From Paractinoplanes toevensis (GTDB lineage: Bacteria > Actinomycetota > Actinomycetes > Mycobacteriales > Micromonosporaceae), in NCBI RefSeq assembly GCF_018332695.1, contig NZ_BOQN01000095.1, forward strand, positions 62,001-126,000: a stretch of DNA of 64,000 nucleotides, read 5' to 3'. Positions 7,945 through 17,960 of this stretch are shown here, piece after piece. Both the position numbers and the translations under genes were made by a program. Each line of letters begins with the position of its first letter. The first letter of the stretch is position 1. The notes beneath the pieces were generated by a model that was not told where the DNA came from, ran no database searches, and saw only the letters and a program-made list of their open reading frames with translations.

Positions 7945-9073
7945 GCAGTTTTTCCAGCGCGGGAGTCACGGACCACTCGGTGGTCAGGTTTTCGTACTCG
8001 GTGCGCTGGGCCGCGGTGGGCGACGCGTCGGTGCGGCGGGCTCGCAGCAGCAGGTTGCGCGGGGTGTGCGCCGAGTCGATGAACTCGACCACGTCCACCC
8101 GGTAGCCGTTCAGCCGCAGCAGCGATGCCCGCAGGGTGTCGGTGAGCACGTCGGCGAAGCGCTCCCGCATGATCGCGTGCCGGGTCAGTTCGCCGAACGG
8201 CGCCGGGGCGGGGGAGCCCTTCAACTGGGCGGCGATGTCGTGGTGGCAGCACGGCGCGGCCAGCACCCAGCGGGCCGACCAGCGCACCGCCCGGGCGAGT
8301 GCCTGATCCGTGGCGGTGTCGCAGGCGTGCAGGGCCAGCACCAGATCCGGGGTGAACGGAACCGAGGCCTCCTCGATGGTGCCGGCCACGAAGCTCACGT
8401 CGGCGGAACAGCCAAGTTCGGCGGCGACGGCGGTGTTGCGTACGCGCTGGTCCTCGCGGACATCGACCCCCACGACCTGGACCTGCGCGCCCAGCGAGGC
8501 CAGGTAGCGATAGGCCGCGAAGGTCAGGTACGCATTTCCGCACCCGAGGTCGACGACGCGCAGCGGCGTCGGCAGCTCGGCCGGCAGCGTCGCCGCGAGC
8601 GCCCGGAGGAACGCGTCGACCTGCCGCCGCTTGGCTGCATTGCCGCCGATCACTGAGAACAGCGGATCACCCGGATCGAGCAGCCACTGCTTGGCCCGGT
8701 CGTGGGAGGTGACCGCGGCGGACGGGGCCGGCGAGGAGCGGTGCACCTGGGCGTCACCCTTCTTGGTGATTCGCACCTGCACGGTCGCCGACGGCGTCTC
8801 CACATGCCAGTTGCCGAACGGCTCGGCGAGCAGCTCATCGACGGCCACGGCGGCTTCGTCGCCCCAGGCAACGTTCCGGGTGAACGGTCGTGACCCGTCG
8901 TCCGTGACGATCTGCAATTTCGGCCCGCCCTTCAGCGCGACAGGCCGTAGCTCCGCCCTGGTCACCGTGGGTGTCTGACCGCGGCGGCGGCCGGCGGCCA
9001 CGGCCCGGGTGAGGGCGGGGTCGAGCAGGAGGGTGCGAACTTCGGCGAGCACGTCCGCCAAGGGCTGGGGCAT
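7937..9073 (-). CDS. Class I SAM-dependent methyltransferase (Methyltransf_32-like)
   Basis: A 378-residue protein whose C-terminal two thirds is a Rossmann methyltransferase. The SAM-binding motif VVDLGCGNAYLT is at about 191-202 and the acidic loop is GVDVRE. The segments LALHACDTATD and APCCHHD are typical of the METTL25/RRNAD1-like group (Methyltransf_32). The conserved CCHH cluster is characteristic but its role is not known to me. The N-terminal 150 residues are not recognised. The substrate is unknown; RNA is only a guess from distant relatives. It is convergent with the copper operon. Confidence 0.8.
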   Translation of the reverse strand: MPQPLADVLAEVRTLLLDPALTRAVAAGRRRGQTPTVTRAELRPVALKGGPKLQIVTDDGSRPFTRNVAWGDEAAVAVDELLAEPFGNWHVETPSATVQVRITKKGDAQVHRSSPAPSAAVTSHDRAKQWLLDPGDPLFSVIGGNAAKRRQVDAFLRALAATLPAELPTPLRVVDLGCGNAYLTFAAYRYLASLGAQVQVVGVDVREDQRVRNTAVAAELGCSADVSFVAGTIEEASVPFTPDLVLALHACDTATDQALARAVRWSARWVLAAPCCHHDIAAQLKGSPAPAPFGELTRHAIMRERFADVLTDTLRASLLRLNGYRVDVVEFIDSAHTPRNLLLRARRTDASPTAAQRTEYENLTTEWSVTPALEKLLS

Positions 9074-9146
9074 CCCTCAATTGTGCCTGGCACACCGAGC
9101 GGCGACTCCGTCACAAGGGGCGGGACACGAAGTGGATCTATCGCTA

Positions 9147-9186
9147 CGCTGTGCCCCCAGTAAAACCGCTGTGCCTCCAGCAAAAT
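9147..9186 (+). repeat. 20-bp tandem direct repeat upstream of heme oxygenase
   Basis: Two adjoining 20-bp copies, 9147-9166 and 9167-9186, fit CGCTGTGCCYCCAGYAAAAY and differ at three positions. They end 7 nt before the AAGGAGC ribosome binding site of the heme oxygenase gene. A possible -10 hexamer TACGCT lies at 9145-9150. A regulator site or a transcribed leader element are both possible. Confidence 0.75.
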
Positions 9187-9203
9187 CCCAGCGAAGGAGC
9201 GAG

Positions 9204-9836
9204 ATGGGCGACCGGCTCTCCGCCCGGCTGCGCCAGGACACCCGGTCCGCGCACGCCGCCGCGCAGGGCAGCGGATTCCTGGACGCGCTGGTCGCCGGCC
9301 TGCTGCCCTGGGAGGCCTACGCGGATCTCACCGCCCAGCACTGGTTCGTCTACGAGGCGCTCGAACTGGCCGCGCGAACCATGGCCGACGACCCGGTGGC
9401 CCGCCCGTTCGTCTTCCCCGAGCTGGTGCGACTGCCGTCGATCGAGGCTGACCTGCGCTTCCTGCACGGGCCGCGCTGGTCCTACCGGATCGCCGCGCTG
9501 CCGGCCACCACGACTTACTGCACCCGCCTGCGGTACGCCGCCAACTCGCACCCGATCGGCTTCATCGCCCACCATTACACGCGCTACCTGGGCGATCTCT
9601 CCGGCGGGCAGTACCTCGGCCGCGGCATCGCCCGCGCCTACGGCCTGAACGGCGACGGCCACCGCTTCTACATGTTCGACGGCATCAATCCCGAAGCCCT
9701 CAAGACCTACTACCGGCAGTTACTCGACACACTGCCATGGTCACCCTACGAACAGGACGAGTTCGTCACCGAGGTGCTCGAGGCCTACCGGCTCAACACC
9801 GCGGTACTCGAAGATCTCCGCCGCCGCTGGACCTGA
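9204..9836 (+). CDS. Heme oxygenase (biliverdin-producing)
   Basis: A 210-residue HO-1-type heme oxygenase, which opens heme to biliverdin, CO and iron using reductase electrons. The signature RYLGDLSGGQYLG at about 130-142 is the distal helix with the conserved glycines. The likely proximal heme His is in RSAHAAAQ at about residue 16. AAGGAGC at 9194-9200 stands 3 nt before this ATG; the open frame upstream to 9009 has no homology and runs through the methyltransferase promoter. The next gene follows after 19 nt and encodes a DUF2470 protein, a pair that suggests heme iron use or heme turnover. Confidence 0.92.
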   Translation: MGDRLSARLRQDTRSAHAAAQGSGFLDALVAGLLPWEAYADLTAQHWFVYEALELAARTMADDPVARPFVFPELVRLPSIEADLRFLHGPRWSYRIAALPATTTYCTRLRYAANSHPIGFIAHHYTRYLGDLSGGQYLGRGIARAYGLNGDGHRFYMFDGINPEALKTYYRQLLDTLPWSPYEQDEFVTEVLEAYRLNTAVLEDLRRRWT

Positions 9837-9855
9837 CTCGATGCAGGAGCCCGAC

Positions 9856-10155
9856 ATGTCCGACCCGTTCACTCCCGAGGTGATCGCGCAGATCGCCCGC
9901 CACATGAACGACGACCACGCCGACGACAACGTCCTGATCGTGCGCGCGCTGGGCGGCATTCCGTCGGCCACCGCGGCCCGGATGTCCGGCCTGGACGCCG
10001 ACGCCATGGAGTTCGCCGCCGTCCTCGACGGCATCGAGGTCCCGGTCCGCATCCCCTTCGCCGAACGCCTCACCGAACGCCACCAGGTCCGGACGGAAGC
10101 CGTCCGCATGTACCGCGACGCCTGCGCCGCGCTAGGCGTAACCCCAACCCACTAA
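9856..10155 (+). CDS. DUF2470 domain protein, heme-oxygenase partner
   Basis: A 99-residue protein with the DUF2470 pattern: HMNDDHADDN near the N-terminus, a central MSGLDADAMEF segment and a C-terminal RI-F-ERL stretch. The same fold forms the C-terminal domain of HugZ/HutZ-type heme proteins and of several haem-binding flavin-split-barrel proteins. AGGAG at 9845-9849, 6 nt before the ATG at 9856, decides against the in-frame ATG at 9841. It is almost certainly cotranscribed with the heme oxygenase gene, so heme binding or delivery is a reasonable inference, not shown. Confidence 0.85.
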   Translation: MSDPFTPEVIAQIARHMNDDHADDNVLIVRALGGIPSATAARMSGLDADAMEFAAVLDGIEVPVRIPFAERLTERHQVRTEAVRMYRDACAALGVTPTH

Positions 10156-10267
10156 CGCTGCGTAATCCCCTCACGCCTTTTTTCAGTACGCGCATCGAAG
10201 CGTGCACGCCGAGCAGTGGGAGCACCGTCGGCCGCAGGGCCGTCCGCCCCTTGCGGCCCGGCTGCGG

Positions 10268-10382
10268 GCAGGGTTGGGCCGCAGATCGGGCTGGCCGCGG
10301 CGGGGTTGGGCCGCAGGTGGGGCTGGGCCGCTGGTAGGGCGGGGCTGGGCCGCAGCCGGGGCTGGCCGCAGGCAGGGCTGGC
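10268..10382 (+). repeat. G-rich degenerate 16-18 bp tandem repeats in a 414-bp intergenic gap
   Basis: About seven units of the form GCGGGGCTGGGCCGCA follow each other, with small insertions in the fourth and fifth. Many runs of three or four G on the plus strand could form quadruplexes. The rest of the gap (10156-10569) between two convergent genes holds only the terminator hairpin at 10522-10552. Long open frames across the repeats have no recognisable product. Confidence 0.65.
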
Positions 10383-10521
10383 GTCTCCCCGGCGCCGCAA
10401 GGCGGTCCGGGCCCTGTCCGGCCCGTTCATCGTCGTTGACCACGGCGCGTACCGACCCGAAGTCAGAACGGACCTGGGGTCGACAACGGCCTCGCCGGGT
10501 CAGGGGCGCCAGTCGCGCAAT

Positions 10522-10552
10522 CGGCCACGGTCCCGGACGGGGACCGTGGCCG
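10522..10552. terminator. Perfect 13-bp hairpin downstream of the DEAD-box helicase gene
   Basis: CGGCCACGGTCCC (10522-10534) pairs perfectly with GGGACCGTGGCCG (10540-10552) across a 5-nt loop. It lies 17 nt beyond the helicase stop (minus strand) and could also stop transcripts from the plus side. No T tract is present, as is common in high-GC actinobacteria. Confidence 0.75.
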
Positions 10553-10569
10553 AAGGAGCGTGAAGTGGA

Positions 10570-12507
<1,938 letters not shown>

Positions 12508-12705
12508 GAAGTTTTACGGGTGCCTCTCGTGGTGCGCCCGTCGGATCTGGGGCGCGCTATGGGTAGGGCGCGGGCCACACGCTCGTAAAAAGCGGGCCGC
12601 ACGCGCGCGGGTTGCCGCGGCGACTCAGGAAGATGAGTCGACGTCGACGGCAACGCCCGCAAGTCTACCCGACCGGGAGATCCCGCACCTCAGACCAGAG
12701 TTACG

Positions 12706-12737
12706 GGAGGGCACCCCGGGACAGCGGGATGCCCTCC
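12706..12737 (-). terminator. Hairpin terminator of the DUF3107 gene
   Basis: GGAGGGCA (12706-12713) pairs with TGCCCTCC (12730-12737) with a GC-rich 16-nt loop. It begins 15 nt beyond the DUF3107 stop on the minus strand. The 8-bp stem is GC-rich and no T tract follows. Confidence 0.6.
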
Positions 12738-12752
12738 GGACGAGGCTTTACC

Positions 12753-12977
12753 TCAGCGGGTGGTGAAGCCGAACGGCCGGTTGGACGACTCGGCGATCTC
12801 CACGTAAGCCACCTTGGCGATCGGAATGATCACCTTGCGACCCTTTTCGTCCGTGAGCGAGAGCACGCTGTCCTTGGCCATCGCCTCGGCCACGGCCTGC
12901 TCGACCTCCGCCGGGGACTGAGCGCTCTCCAGCACCAGCTCGCGCGGCGTGTGCTGCACGCCGATCTTGACCTCCAC
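12753..12977 (-). CDS. DUF3107 family protein
   Basis: A 74-residue conserved actinobacterial protein (DUF3107), starting MEVKIGVQ and ending near the FGF motif. It is predicted soluble with alternating beta strands and one helix. The function is unknown to me. The start is GTG preceded by a GGGAGGG ribosome binding site. In this window it lies between the TetR gene upstream (13016) and the DEAD-box helicase gene, all on the same strand, and has its own downstream hairpin. Confidence 0.85.
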   Translation of the reverse strand: MEVKIGVQHTPRELVLESAQSPAEVEQAVAEAMAKDSVLSLTDEKGRKVIIPIAKVAYVEIAESSNRPFGFTTR

Positions 12978-13015
12978 GGGGCCCTCCCTCTGTACCGGTG
13001 TTACCGCACTGAAGG

Positions 13016-13675
13016 TTATCCGATTTCGGGTGTTGTTCCGCCGGATGCGCCGCCCTGGAGGGGGTAGCTGGCGATGCCGCGCCAGATCAGTGCTGCTACG
13101 AGCGCTTCGGCTTCAGCTTTAGGCGTACGCCGCCCGTTCGCGAGCCAGAACTGGGCCGACTGGCCGGCCGCTCCGACCAGGCCGGAGGCGAGAAGTTCGG
13201 CGGCGTCGTCGCGGATCGCCGTGTCCGAGATGATGGTGTCGGTGACGGCGGCGATGCAGCCCTGCTCGACCCGCTCGACCCGCTGCCGCACCTGGGGGTC
13301 GTTGCGCAGGTCGGACTCGAAGACGAGCCGGAACGCCTCGCTCTCGTGATCGACGAAGTCGAAGTAGGCCCGGACCGCGCCCTTGACGCGCTCCTTGTTG
13401 TCGCTGGTGGCCAGCATCGCGTCCCGCACCTTGGCGATTATCGCGTCGCAGTGTGTGTCCAGCAGTGCCAGGTAGAGCTCGAGCTTGCCGGGGAAGTGCT
13501 GGTAGAGCACGGGTTTGGAGACCCCGGCGCGCTCGGCGATGTCATCCATCGCGGCGGCGTGGTAACCGTGCGCAACAAAGACCTGCTGAGCCGCGGCCAG
13601 CAGTTGCTTGCGGCGCGCGGAACGGGGCAGGCGGGTAGGCCGGGCTGTCTGAGCCCCGCCGGACGCAGCGGTCAT
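13016..13675 (-). CDS. TetR/AcrR family transcriptional regulator
   Basis: A 219-residue TetR-type repressor. The N-terminal helix-turn-helix is at about 25-65 (DDIAERAGVSKPVLYQHFPGK). The C-terminal ligand and dimer domain is less conserved; the HFPGKLELYLALLDTH region resembles regulators found beside DUF3107 in actinobacteria. The frame is open well upstream, but GGAGG stands about 9 nt before the ATG at 13675 and homology starts there. The ligand and target genes are unknown. A divergent gene starts at 13834, so the 158-bp gap may hold both promoters. Confidence 0.88.
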   Translation of the reverse strand: MTAASGGAQTARPTRLPRSARRKQLLAAAQQVFVAHGYHAAAMDDIAERAGVSKPVLYQHFPGKLELYLALLDTHCDAIIAKVRDAMLATSDNKERVKGAVRAYFDFVDHESEAFRLVFESDLRNDPQVRQRVERVEQGCIAAVTDTIISDTAIRDDAAELLASGLVGAAGQSAQFWLANGRRTPKAEAEALVAALIWRGIASYPLQGGASGGTTPEIG

Positions 13676-13833
13676 CTCTCTAACCTCCAGGGGGTCGGTC
13701 CCCGCGGTTGGGTCGGCACCTATTGTCCGGATCGGCGCACAACGCGGCCGAGCCGGGCAACTGTCGCGACGCTGCAACTTATCGCCACCGCATGCACACG
13801 GTAGCCTCAGCACGGGCGAGCGAGGAGCGCGCG

Positions 13834-16041
13834 GTGGATGAATCAGGGCATTCCGGAGACACTGGAGCCGCAGAGAGCGGTAACAGTGCCGATTCGCGTG
13901 AGCGCACTCGGGTGAACGGCTGGGTGACGCAGGATAGTCCCTGGTCCAACGCGGGTGCCCCGCTCGACGCGGAAAATGATGTACCGGCGTGGCGCCGCCC
14001 GACGCCGTTTCCGCGCAATCAGGCATTTCCCCCGCCCGACCGGGGTTACAGCCCGGTTCAGCCCGCTCCCGTCCAGCCGACCGCGATGCCGCCCGCCCCG
14101 GGCGCTCCCGGCCCGGTTCCCGCGCCCACCCCGCCCGGCTTCGTCGACGCGAAACAATCCGGCGAGATTCCCTCGTCCGTGTCACCCGCGGCCGAGACCG
14201 AGCGCCGCTGGGCGGAGGCTCGCCCCCGCTATTCGGACCTGCTGGCCCACCTGACGCCCCCCGGTGGGGAACCGGCCCGCCCGCCGTCGCCGCGCACCGA
14301 GCCGCCCAGCCCGCCACCCCGCGGGATCGGCGAGTCCACCGGCGCGCCGATCACCCGCCCCGCCGAGCCGGGCCTGGCGCCGAGAAGCGCTCTCCCCGAG
14401 CCGGGCCTGGCGCCGAGAAGCGTTCTCCCCGAGCCGGGCCTGGCGCCGAGAAGTGTTCCGCCCGAGCCGGGGCTGGTCTCCAGAGGCAACACTCCCGCCA
14501 CCGGCCGGCCCACCAGCCTGCGGTCGGCCGAGCCGAGCCGCTACGACCTGCCCACCCCGAACAGCGCACCCCCCTATCCGTACGAGGGTGACCTCGACGA
14601 ACCGTCGCCGACGCCGGTGGCCGCCCAGCAGCGTGCCGCGGTACCGCTCGTCCGCCCCGCCGCGCCGGCCGCTCGCCGGGCCGACTGGAGCGCTCCCGAG
14701 CCGCCCCGGCCGCAGTCCCCGGCGCCCTACCAGCCCCAGTCCCCGGTGTCCTATCAGCCGCAGGCGGCGGTGCCCTACCAGTCGCCCGCCCCGCCATCGC
14801 CGAGCACACCGGCCGATGAATCGCCGAGCGGCCGCCCGTCGTACGATCCGTCCAGCTTCCCGCGCCGGGTGTCGTACGAATCCGGACCGGCCGCCGAGCC
14901 GTCGGGCTATGTCCCGCCCCCGGCGTACGCCGCGTTCGGCAGTCGCCCGACCTCCGGCGCCGGAGCGAGCGGGTCGGACGAAACCGGTTCGCGGGTGTTG
15001 CCGCAGCGCGTACCGGCCCAGCCGGATGTGCCGAAAGTCCCGGAGCCGCCGTTGACGGAGCCCACGGCGGAAACGCCGGCGCTGGCCCGGATCGCGACGC
15101 ACCTGCGCCGCGGTGACGTGCTGCAGCCGCGCGAGCGGCAGGAAGGCTTCGACGTGCAGGCGATCCTGGCTGCGGTGCGCGGAGTGGACGGCGTACGGGA
15201 TGCTTCCCTGCGCTCGACCCCGTCCGGCGCACACAGCCTGCGACTCGACCTGGCCGAGGGCGCCGACCCGGCCGAGGTGAGCCGGCGGGTGGCCCGTCTG
15301 CTGCAGGACCGGATGGGCCTGGACGCCGCCATGCAGGGCGAGACGCCGCCGGCCCCGCCACCTCCGCCGCCGGCCGCCCCGGTTTCGCCGGCCGCCCTGG
15401 CCCCGATCCGTCAGCGCACGACGCCGCCGCCCGCGCCCGAGGTGCAGCCGGTGCCGGAACCCCCGGCGCCGCTGGTCGAGCGGGTGCGCCCACCCCGTGA
15501 GGAGCGCCCGGTCGAGCGGCCGGAGCCGCCGCGTCGCGCGGAGAAGCCGGAACCGCGGGTGGAGGAGACCGCCGTGGCCGAGGTGGACGACGAGCCGGGC
15601 CCGCCGCGCCCGCTCTTCCCGGGCGAGCACCCGGGCCCCCGCATCGTCATCGAGAACGTGCACGTCAACACGTACGGCACCGACGCCTCGGTGGAGGTGC
15701 AGCTGGCGGTGGGCGGGCGGACGGCGTCCGGGGTGGCCGACGGCCCGGCCGTCGACGGCTACCTGTTGCGGCTGTGTGCGACGGCGACCGTCGGTGCGGT
15801 CAACGACCTGCTGTCCGAGTCGGACCATCCGGACGGTCCGGCCCGCTGTTATGTCGAGCACGCGGCCGCCGTCCCGTTCGGGAACTCCCAGGTCGCGGTC
15901 GTGGTGCTGCTGCTGTCCTGCAACAGCTGGGTGGAACAGCTGGCCGGGTCGTCGGTGGTGTCCGGTGACGACCGGCATGCCATGGTTCGGGCGACTCTGG
16001 CGGCGGTCAATCGCCGCCTTGAGGCACTCTTGTCTCGATGA
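13834..16041 (+). CDS. Large Pro-rich protein with conserved C-terminal domain
   Basis: A 735-residue protein of unknown function. About residues 20-430 are Pro/Ser/Arg-rich and probably disordered; they hold an 11-residue tandem repeat. A small domain at about 432-520 (IATHLRRGDVLQPRERQEGF, then RVARLLQDRMGLD) and a C-terminal domain at about 600-735 (IENVHVNTYGTDASVEVQL to the end) look folded and conserved. The start GTG at 13834 has AGGAG 6 nt upstream; an ATG at 13792 is possible but lacks such a site. The stop overlaps the hydrolase start by 4 nt (ATGA), so both are made together. Confidence 0.7.
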   Translation: MDESGHSGDTGAAESGNSADSRERTRVNGWVTQDSPWSNAGAPLDAENDVPAWRRPTPFPRNQAFPPPDRGYSPVQPAPVQPTAMPPAPGAPGPVPAPTPPGFVDAKQSGEIPSSVSPAAETERRWAEARPRYSDLLAHLTPPGGEPARPPSPRTEPPSPPPRGIGESTGAPITRPAEPGLAPRSALPEPGLAPRSVLPEPGLAPRSVPPEPGLVSRGNTPATGRPTSLRSAEPSRYDLPTPNSAPPYPYEGDLDEPSPTPVAAQQRAAVPLVRPAAPAARRADWSAPEPPRPQSPAPYQPQSPVSYQPQAAVPYQSPAPPSPSTPADESPSGRPSYDPSSFPRRVSYESGPAAEPSGYVPPPAYAAFGSRPTSGAGASGSDETGSRVLPQRVPAQPDVPKVPEPPLTEPTAETPALARIATHLRRGDVLQPRERQEGFDVQAILAAVRGVDGVRDASLRSTPSGAHSLRLDLAEGADPAEVSRRVARLLQDRMGLDAAMQGETPPAPPPPPPAAPVSPAALAPIRQRTTPPPAPEVQPVPEPPAPLVERVRPPREERPVERPEPPRRAEKPEPRVEETAVAEVDDEPGPPRPLFPGEHPGPRIVIENVHVNTYGTDASVEVQLAVGGRTASGVADGPAVDGYLLRLCATATVGAVNDLLSESDHPDGPARCYVEHAAAVPFGNSQVAVVVLLLSCNSWVEQLAGSSVVSGDDRHAMVRATLAAVNRRLEALLSR
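14365..14496 (+). repeat. 33-bp tandem repeats coding for EPGLAPRS units
   Basis: Three near-identical 33-bp units at 14365-14397, 14398-14430 and 14431-14463, plus a diverged fourth at 14464-14496, encode EPGLAPRSxLP repeated. They lie in the disordered part of the Pro-rich protein and keep the frame. Confidence 0.9.
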
Positions 16042-17009
16042 GGGGCGCACGACTGGCCGACGACAGCGTGCTGCTGCCGGACGGCGACGCTCCACCCCCG
16101 TGGCCCGCACGCCGGGTTGTGATCGGCGGGTCGATGCTCCACGTCCGGGACACCCCGGCCACCGAGCCCGGCGCCGAACCGGCGGTCTACGTGCACGGCC
16201 TGGGCGGTTCGTCGCAGAACTTCACCGACGTGGCCGGGCTGCTCGCCGGCCGCTTCGACGCGCAGGCCGTCGACCTGCCCGGGTTCGGGTACAGCGATCC
16301 CAGCCCGCGCTACTCGATCCCGTCGTTCGCGGCGACCCTGATCGGCTACCTGGAGCATGCGGGTCGCGGCCCGGTGCATCTGATCGGCAATTCGCTGGGC
16401 GGCTCCATCGCCGTACGCGTCGCGGCCCTGCGGCCCGACCTGATCCGCTCTCTCACCCTGATCTCCCCGGCCATGCCGTTTCTTGATCCGCGCCGGACGG
16501 CGCACGGCCCCTATCTGCCGGTGCTGGCCCTGCCGCTGGCCGACCGGATCTTCGCGTGGGGGATGACTCGGATCCCGGTCGAGGAGATGGCCGAGCAGGT
16601 GCTCGCGGCCTGCTTCGGCGATCCGCGCAAGGCGACCGAGCAGCGCCGGGCCGAGGCGATGGAGGAAATCCGGCTGCGCTACACGGTGGCGCACTATCCG
16701 AGCGCCTACCTGCGCACGCTGCGCGGGCTGGTCTCCAGCTTCCTGCGCGCCTACCTGCCCGGCCGTAACTCGCAGTGGCGGCTGGCCGCCGAGATCACCG
16801 CACCGACCCTGGTGATCGGCGGCCTCAACGACCGGTTGATCGATCCGCGGGTGCCGGCGCAGGTGGCCCGGGCGGTTCCGGACAGCCGGCTGCTGATCCT
16901 GCCGGGTGTCGGGCACGTGGCGCAGATGGAGGTGCCGCGCCTGGTGGCGCGGGCGATCGTCGGGATGCTCGACGAGCTCTCGGCCCCGGTGGTGGAGGCA
17001 ACCGGATAG
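16038..17009 (+). CDS. Alpha/beta hydrolase
   Basis: A 323-residue alpha/beta fold hydrolase. It has the oxyanion HGLGGS loop (about 53-58), the nucleophile elbow GNSLGGS with Ser at about 118, an acidic residue in GGLNDRLIDP (about 262) and the catalytic His in GVGHVAQME (about 293). DLPGFGYSDPSP is typical of the esterase/epoxide hydrolase group. The substrate is unknown. It overlaps the Pro-rich protein gene by 4 nt, an arrangement that suggests a common role. No signal peptide is seen. Confidence 0.9.
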   Translation: MRGARLADDSVLLPDGDAPPPWPARRVVIGGSMLHVRDTPATEPGAEPAVYVHGLGGSSQNFTDVAGLLAGRFDAQAVDLPGFGYSDPSPRYSIPSFAATLIGYLEHAGRGPVHLIGNSLGGSIAVRVAALRPDLIRSLTLISPAMPFLDPRRTAHGPYLPVLALPLADRIFAWGMTRIPVEEMAEQVLAACFGDPRKATEQRRAEAMEEIRLRYTVAHYPSAYLRTLRGLVSSFLRAYLPGRNSQWRLAAEITAPTLVIGGLNDRLIDPRVPAQVARAVPDSRLLILPGVGHVAQMEVPRLVARAIVGMLDELSAPVVEATG

Positions 17010-17048
17010 GGCGACAAGATCACCCGGGGAGGACAAGGATCGCCGAAT

Positions 17049-17915
17049 GTGAAACCCTGGCGATCGATGATCGAGGAAGCCGCCCCGTCGCCCGTTTCGC
17101 AGGATCGTTGGCGGCGCTGGTGGTTGGCGCTGCTGGTGCTGACCGCGGTGGTGGCGTCGGGCTTCCTGGCCGGTCGAGGGCTGAGTTCCAGCGCCGCGAC
17201 GGTGCCGACGGTCCCCTCGGCCACCCCGTCCGCGTCCGCGTCGCCGTCACCCGCACCGAGCGCTCCGACGCCGGAGGCCACCACCGAACCCGAGGTGGTG
17301 GAGGATCAACTGAGTCTGGCCGGCAAGGTGCCGACGCACGGTTCCGGCAAGTTCGTGTACGCGAACACCCGCGGCCCGGTGCTCGGCACCAAGGGCAAGC
17401 TGCGCCGCTTCCACGTGGCCGTCGAGCAGGGCAGCAACGAGGCCCTGACCGAGTTCGTCGACGCGGTGACGGCCACCCTGGGCGACTCGCGCAGCTGGAT
17501 CGGCGGCGGCCAGGTGCGGCTGCAGCTGGTGGCCGGCTCCGACCGGGCGGACTTCACGGTCTACCTGGCGACCCGGGACACCGCCGGGAAGATGTGCCGG
17601 CGCGGCGGCACCAACATCCGGATCAACGGGGTGCCGTACACGTCGTGTCGCACCACCGGTGAAGCGATCATCAACCTGGACCGCTGGCGGCTCTCCGCCA
17701 AGCCCTACCTGTACGCGAAGGTGCCGCTGGCCACCTACCGGCAGTACGTGGTGAACCACGAGGTCGGGCACGAGCTCGGGCATCGGCACGAGGGGTGCCC
17801 GAAGGCGGGCGGCCCGGCGCCGGTGATGGTGCAGCAGACGCTCACCACCCGTGGTTGCGTGCCGTACGCCTGGCCGCGGCGGGGGAACGGCTTCCTGACC
17901 GGCCCCGCGAGGTAA
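17049..17915 (+). CDS. DUF3152 protein, membrane-anchored metalloprotease-like (copy 1)
   Basis: A 288-residue protein with a TM anchor at about 25-45, a Ser/Pro/Thr-rich linker and an extracytoplasmic DUF3152 domain. The domain carries NHEVGHELGHRHEGC at about 236-250, a zinc-binding HExxHxxGHxH motif of metzincin type with H237, E238, H241 and probably H245. Cys pairs (KMCRRGG, TSCRTT, GHRHEGC, RGCVPY) suggest disulfides. Proteolytic activity is inferred, not known. The start is GTG; ATG at 17067 is possible. A paralogue follows after 45 nt. Confidence 0.85.
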   Translation: MKPWRSMIEEAAPSPVSQDRWRRWWLALLVLTAVVASGFLAGRGLSSSAATVPTVPSATPSASASPSPAPSAPTPEATTEPEVVEDQLSLAGKVPTHGSGKFVYANTRGPVLGTKGKLRRFHVAVEQGSNEALTEFVDAVTATLGDSRSWIGGGQVRLQLVAGSDRADFTVYLATRDTAGKMCRRGGTNIRINGVPYTSCRTTGEAIINLDRWRLSAKPYLYAKVPLATYRQYVVNHEVGHELGHRHEGCPKAGGPAPVMVQQTLTTRGCVPYAWPRRGNGFLTGPAR

Positions 17916-17960
17916 AACCGCTCATCTCCGGCGCTCAGGCGTGGCAATCTCGGCTATGTC

